Source of the DNA: Treponema sp.
GTDB lineage: Bacteria; Spirochaetota; Spirochaetia; Treponematales; Treponemataceae
Assembly (NCBI GenBank): GCA_016288205.1
Contig: JAEEYO010000015.1
Coordinates: 62,001 to 126,000, forward strand
Reading direction: 5' to 3'
DNA length: 64,000 bases
In this document: one piece after another, positions 60,631-64,000 of the stretch
How positions within the stretch are numbered: position 1 is the first letter of the stretch
Layout of the letters: every line of letters starts with the position of its first letter
Program-made: the position numbers and the translations under genes
Notes under the pieces: model-generated
What the model was told of the DNA's origin: nothing
Databases searched by the model: none
The model's input: the letters and a program-made list of their open reading frames with translations, nothing else

Positions 60631-61113
60631 ATGAAGAAAAGAATTTTACTGGCACTCTTTGCCCTTATGAGCATTTCAGTCTTCGCGGCGGAAAAATTCA
60701 AAAAGGGAGACACAGTTTACGTAACGAGCAAAACGGTCGCTATGAAATCAGGAACGGGAACATTCTCAAAGACAGTTGACAATGCTTCATACGCCGAGAT
60801 GCTGAAAGTCCTTTCCGTAAAAGGCAACAAGGTTGAGGTACAGAAACAGACCGGAAGCAGGGCCTCTGGATGGATTTCAAACGGAAGCCTCACAAAAAAG
60901 AAGATTGTCGCAAAGGGAAACAATGTCACCGCATCCACCGAAGAGCTCGCACTTGCAGGAAAGGGATTCTCGGAGGAAGCTGAGAACGCATACAAGGCAT
61001 CCAACGCAAACCTTGATTTCGACGCAGTTGACGCGATTGAGGCAATTGTCGTTTCCGAAGCCGACATGAAGGACTTCATTTCCGAAGGACATCTTGCCGG
61101 AGGAGAAGAATAA
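60631..61113 (+). CDS. Exported SH3-like domain protein
   Basis: 160 residues from ATG 60631 (GGAG six bases upstream; the earlier in-frame ATG at 60619 overlaps the ribosome site). Signal peptide KKRILLALFALMSISVFA; a bacterial SH3-like domain follows (GDTVYVTSKTVAMKSGTG, RASGWISNGSLTKKK), then an acidic helical tail. Probably a periplasmic cell-wall or protein-binding domain. Overlaps the M48 gene start by one base, so one operon. Confidence 0.8.
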   Translation: MKKRILLALFALMSISVFAAEKFKKGDTVYVTSKTVAMKSGTGTFSKTVDNASYAEMLKVLSVKGNKVEVQKQTGSRASGWISNGSLTKKKIVAKGNNVTASTEELALAGKGFSEEAENAYKASNANLDFDAVDAIEAIVVSEADMKDFISEGHLAGGEE

Positions 61114-62060
61114 TGAAAAAATCCGCAGCCGCAATAGCCGCGCTAATTCTGATCTCAACGAACGTACACGCGAAGGGACTGCCCAAAGTCTCGGACCTCA
61201 AGGACGCGTTCAAGAGCCAGAGCAAATCAGCGGCGGAAGACATTGAGGAAGCGTTTTCAGAAATCACCGCGCCCGGAAAAGATGCCATTGGCGAAATAGG
61301 GACCGTGGTGGACTCATTTTCAAAAGCGGCGGAGGACATCACACCGGAAAATGAGTACTACATCGGACGGTCTGTAGCCGCGAACATACTTTCCAACTAC
61401 AAGACTGTGAAAAATCCCAAGCTGGAAACCTACCTCAACTCAATCTGTACGGCCTTAGTGCTCAACAGCGAGGATCCTGAGCTTTACAACGGCTACCACG
61501 TGAAGATTCTGGAAAGCGATGAAATCAACGCGTTCTCCACATCCGGGGGACACATTTTCATTACCAAGGGGCTGATTGCCTGCACCGATTCCGAAGACAC
61601 ACTCGCAGCCGTAATCGCACATGAGATCGCGCACATCCAGCTCAAGCACTCCGTGAAATCAATCAAGGCGAACCGATTCAACGACGCATTGCTCACATCC
61701 GCATCCGTAACCAGCGATGCTCTCGGAATGGAAAAGCTCTCGAAATCAATGGAGGGAGCAGCCGGAGACGCATACTCAAGTCTGGTCAACAGCGGATTCT
61801 CCCAGACACAGGAATTTGAGGCGGACAAAGCGGCCCTAAAACTGATGGCCGACGCAGGCTACGATCCCAAGGCAATGGTGACGATGCTTGAGAAGATGAA
61901 AAAAGTCCAGACATCCGCGCCAAAATCCGGATTCTACAAAACGCACCCAAGCCCGGCATCAAGAATCGGCAACGTGAAGGCCTACCTTAACAAATACAAG
62001 GTAAAGGACTCAAAGAGCTACAGAACGGAAAGATATACAAAAGCGACAAGCACAAAATGA
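61113..62060 (+). CDS. Exported M48-family metalloprotease
   Basis: 315 residues. Signal peptide KKSAAAIAALILISTNVHA. Zinc site HEIAHIQLKH (HExxH) with the third ligand Glu in EFEADKAALKLMADAGYDP, and GGHIFITKGLIACTD before it. M48 proteins of this BepA/LoiP type act in periplasmic outer-membrane quality control. Translated by coupling after the SH3 protein. Confidence 0.92.
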   Translation: MKKSAAAIAALILISTNVHAKGLPKVSDLKDAFKSQSKSAAEDIEEAFSEITAPGKDAIGEIGTVVDSFSKAAEDITPENEYYIGRSVAANILSNYKTVKNPKLETYLNSICTALVLNSEDPELYNGYHVKILESDEINAFSTSGGHIFITKGLIACTDSEDTLAAVIAHEIAHIQLKHSVKSIKANRFNDALLTSASVTSDALGMEKLSKSMEGAAGDAYSSLVNSGFSQTQEFEADKAALKLMADAGYDPKAMVTMLEKMKKVQTSAPKSGFYKTHPSPASRIGNVKAYLNKYKVKDSKSYRTERYTKATSTK

Positions 62061-62116
62061 CAAACAACAAGGGGACTGATTTTTTTCAGCCCCCGACATT
62101 TATTTAAGGACAGACT

Positions 62117-64000
62117 ATGAAATCAACAAAAAAAATCTTACGCCTCCTGATTACGGGCACGACAGTCTTTGTGCTCGTCACCATCGCGCATATCCTGGGT
62201 GTATTCTCATGGATTGAAAACAAGGCCTATGACGGAAGGATGCAGGCCACCGCTGATTTGTTCCATCCCTCGGAGGAGATCGGCGTCGTTCTGCTTGATC
62301 AGGACAGCCTTGACTGGGCAAAAGAATCCCTTGAATGGGGATGGCCCTGGCCCAGAAGCTCATACGCAAAGATGATTGACTTTTTCCGCCGTGGAAACGC
62401 AGCGTCCATCGCCTTTGATATGCTCTACACCGAGCCTTCTCTCTACGGATCTGAGGATGATGAAACGTTGGGCGATGCATGCTCCAGATTCGGAAAGGTA
62501 GTCCAAACGGTCTACTATAGTTCCGAAGGAAGTGCCCCGCTCTACCCCGTGGACCCCATCAAGGAGGGAGCCGCAATTCTCGGAAGCGTCACAAGCAGCC
62601 TTGATGCCGACGGATTTGCCAGACGCAACAGATTCCATGCCACAACCGGAGAGCCCGGACTCGCAGTTGCAAGCCTTATTCTCGGCGAGGACCTTCCTGA
62701 TTTGGACGCAATCCCCAAGGCAAAAGGGGGCGGCATGTACATCCGTTTCCAAAAATCCCTTGACAACTATATTCCATATACGGCGCAACAGATTCTTGAA
62801 AGCGAGTTTGCCATTGAGGAAGCCGAGGCGAACGGAACTGAGGTAGATTTTTCCGGCGACCTTTTGGATCCCGCGATGTTCGAGGGAATGCACATCTTCT
62901 TCGGACTCTACGCGGCTGGACTTTTCGATATCTGTACCACGCCAATCTCCGCAAAATATCCAGGAGTCGGAGTTCACATCTGCCAGCTGGACACAATCCT
63001 GAGCGAGACATATCTTCGCGACGCTCCCCTGTGGCTTGTCCTTTTGCTGATTGCCCTGACCACACTCGCGGGATGCCTTGCAGGAGGTGTCTCAAAGCAG
63101 GCGAATACAAAGTCCATCATCGGTCAGACCCTGATTTTCATCCTGCTCTGTGCCGTATATGTCGCAGCGAACTTCGGAGCCTTCATCCCCGGCCTGATTC
63201 TTCCACTCGGCGCACCAATCATCGCGCTCGTCATCTCATTCTTCGCAACGGTTCTCGAGACCTACCTGAGCGAGGGAAAGCAGAAACGTTACCTCAAGGC
63301 GGCGTTCAAGCAGTACCTGAGCCCGGCCGTCATCGACAATCTGATTGACAATCCTGACTTATTGAAGCTCGGAGGCGAGAGACGTGAGATTACGGCATTC
63401 TTCTCGGACATCCAGGGATTCACGTCCATTTCCGAAAATCTTACCCCGGAGCAGATGACATCCTTCCTGAACACATACCTCAGCGAAATGTCCGACATCA
63501 TCCTTGCCCACGGAGGAACGATTGACAAATACGAGGGCGATGCAATCATCGCATTCTGGAACGCTCCGACCTTCCAAGACGACCATGCGAAAAGGGGACT
63601 TGAGGCCGCTCTTGCATGCCAGAAAAAATTACAGGAGATGCAGGGAATCCTCATGGAGATTACGGGCCGCCCAGTAAAGCAGAGAATCGGACTCAACACG
63701 GGAATCGCGACGGTCGGAAACTTCGGCTCAAAGAACCGTTTCGACTACACCATGATGGGAGACACGGTAAACCTCGCCTCTCGTCTTGAGGGAATCAACA
63801 AGCAGTTCGGAACCTACACCATGTGCTCACAGGCAACGATGGAAGGAGCCCTGAAAAACGGATGTGACCTGCATTTCAGACCGGTCGCCGACATTGCCGT
63901 AGTGGGAAGAAAGGAGGCCGTAAAAGTCTTCAACCCCATGGACCAGTCCGAAGCCGCGAGCCAAAAGAAAGCGGAGGAAATTTTCGCGCAGGGATACGTT
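62117..64000 (+). CDS. CHASE2-domain class III adenylate cyclase (C-terminus beyond window)
   Basis: 628 codons visible from ATG 62117. One N-terminal membrane helix (LLITGTTVFVLVTIAHILGV), a CHASE2 sensor domain (AYDGRMQATADLFHPSEEIG, WGWPWPRSSYAKMIDFFRRG), three membrane helices (~residues 300-400), and a cyclase domain: EITAFFSDIQGFTSISENL, GTIDKYEGDAIIAFWNAP, RIGLNTGIATVGNFGS, YTMMGDTVNLASRLEG. Both metal Asp residues are present. It makes cyclic AMP in response to an outside signal. Ribosome site AAGGA. The last residues run off the window. Confidence 0.92.
   Translation, partial: MKSTKKILRLLITGTTVFVLVTIAHILGVFSWIENKAYDGRMQATADLFHPSEEIGVVLLDQDSLDWAKESLEWGWPWPRSSYAKMIDFFRRGNAASIAFDMLYTEPSLYGSEDDETLGDACSRFGKVVQTVYYSSEGSAPLYPVDPIKEGAAILGSVTSSLDADGFARRNRFHATTGEPGLAVASLILGEDLPDLDAIPKAKGGGMYIRFQKSLDNYIPYTAQQILESEFAIEEAEANGTEVDFSGDLLDPAMFEGMHIFFGLYAAGLFDICTTPISAKYPGVGVHICQLDTILSETYLRDAPLWLVLLLIALTTLAGCLAGGVSKQANTKSIIGQTLIFILLCAVYVAANFGAFIPGLILPLGAPIIALVISFFATVLETYLSEGKQKRYLKAAFKQYLSPAVIDNLIDNPDLLKLGGERREITAFFSDIQGFTSISENLTPEQMTSFLNTYLSEMSDIILAHGGTIDKYEGDAIIAFWNAPTFQDDHAKRGLEAALACQKKLQEMQGILMEITGRPVKQRIGLNTGIATVGNFGSKNRFDYTMMGDTVNLASRLEGINKQFGTYTMCSQATMEGALKNGCDLHFRPVADIAVVGRKEAVKVFNPMDQSEAASQKKAEEIFAQGYV

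Noticed and set aside
62071-62093. GGGG-A-CTGA / TCAG-CCCC hairpin after the M48 gene as a terminator
   Set aside because: The T run is in the loop and no T run follows the stem, so it does not fit a Rho-independent terminator.
1-64000. tRNA, rRNA or insertion-sequence transposase genes
   Set aside because: I saw no cloverleaf or rRNA-like sequence and no DDE or HUH transposase ORF; the only mobile-type genes are the Rpn-like nucleases.

Overview
The window reads as chromosome of a Treponema-like spirochaete. Support comes from an outer-membrane beta-barrel of the UPF0164 type, paired PotD-like lipoproteins, several large exported FlgD/OmpA-type envelope proteins, CHASE2 and propeller-type cyclases, and a site resembling integron attC (chromosomal integrons are known in Treponema denticola). 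Assignment is by gene content and style only; the species cannot be named from sequence alone.

Layout. 0-3.2 kb: coaE (cut by the window edge) and polA. 3.2-7.8 kb: an accessory patch with Rpn-family nuclease remnants, a YoeB-like toxin, a VapBC pair, a Phd/PIN toxin-antitoxin pair, and ilvE in between. 7.8-16 kb: housekeeping and regulatory genes (rqcH, a cNMP-binding/ATPase-fold regulator, a degenerate metallo-beta-lactamase-fold protein, a pentapeptide protein, a zinc-ribbon protein, murI, a DUF368/PopT polyprenyl-phosphate transporter, an ABC-F ATPase). 16-22.4 kb: two intact Rpn-family genes, an HD-GYP receptor, and a large lipoprotein gene whose signal peptide is interrupted by a 9-G tract (probable phase variation). 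22.4-33.6 kb: trpGD, a DUF4143 ATPase, a biotin-type carboxyltransferase, two PotD paralogues, a large solute-binding protein, trpB-trpA. 33.6-42 kb: methyltransferase, an apparently deleted MTA/SAH nucleosidase, small envelope proteins and a three-gene outer-membrane cluster. 42-50.7 kb: AT-richer accessory region with a Xre regulator, a 1694-residue exported protein built of ten Cys-Tyr-Tyr-Gln repeats, mini-ORFs, a PD-(D/E)XK protein, an attC-like site, an unknown 192-residue protein and a short FtsZ-like GTPase lacking the C-terminal domain. 50.7-64 kb: Xre regulator, 7TM/pseudokinase/LuxR fusion, candidate small RNA, propeller-cyclase, trxB, exported GH3 enzyme, SH3 protein, M48 protease, CHASE2 cyclase (cut by the edge).

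How it works together. Cyclic-nucleotide signalling recurs: two class III cyclases, one cNMP-binding regulator, and an HD-GYP phosphodiesterase-type receptor. trpGD and trpBA, 7.4 kb apart, carry the same promoter-operator design: an 18-bp dyad directly abutting the -10 box, which suggests a shared repressor. At least six genes, mostly regulatory, have a good -10 box only 6-8 bases from the start codon, implying leaderless mRNAs. The strongest candidates for something undescribed are the cassette-like block at 47.9-50.7 kb with the minimal FtsZ homologue, the ten-repeat giant exported protein with its divergent regulator, and the poly-G switch.
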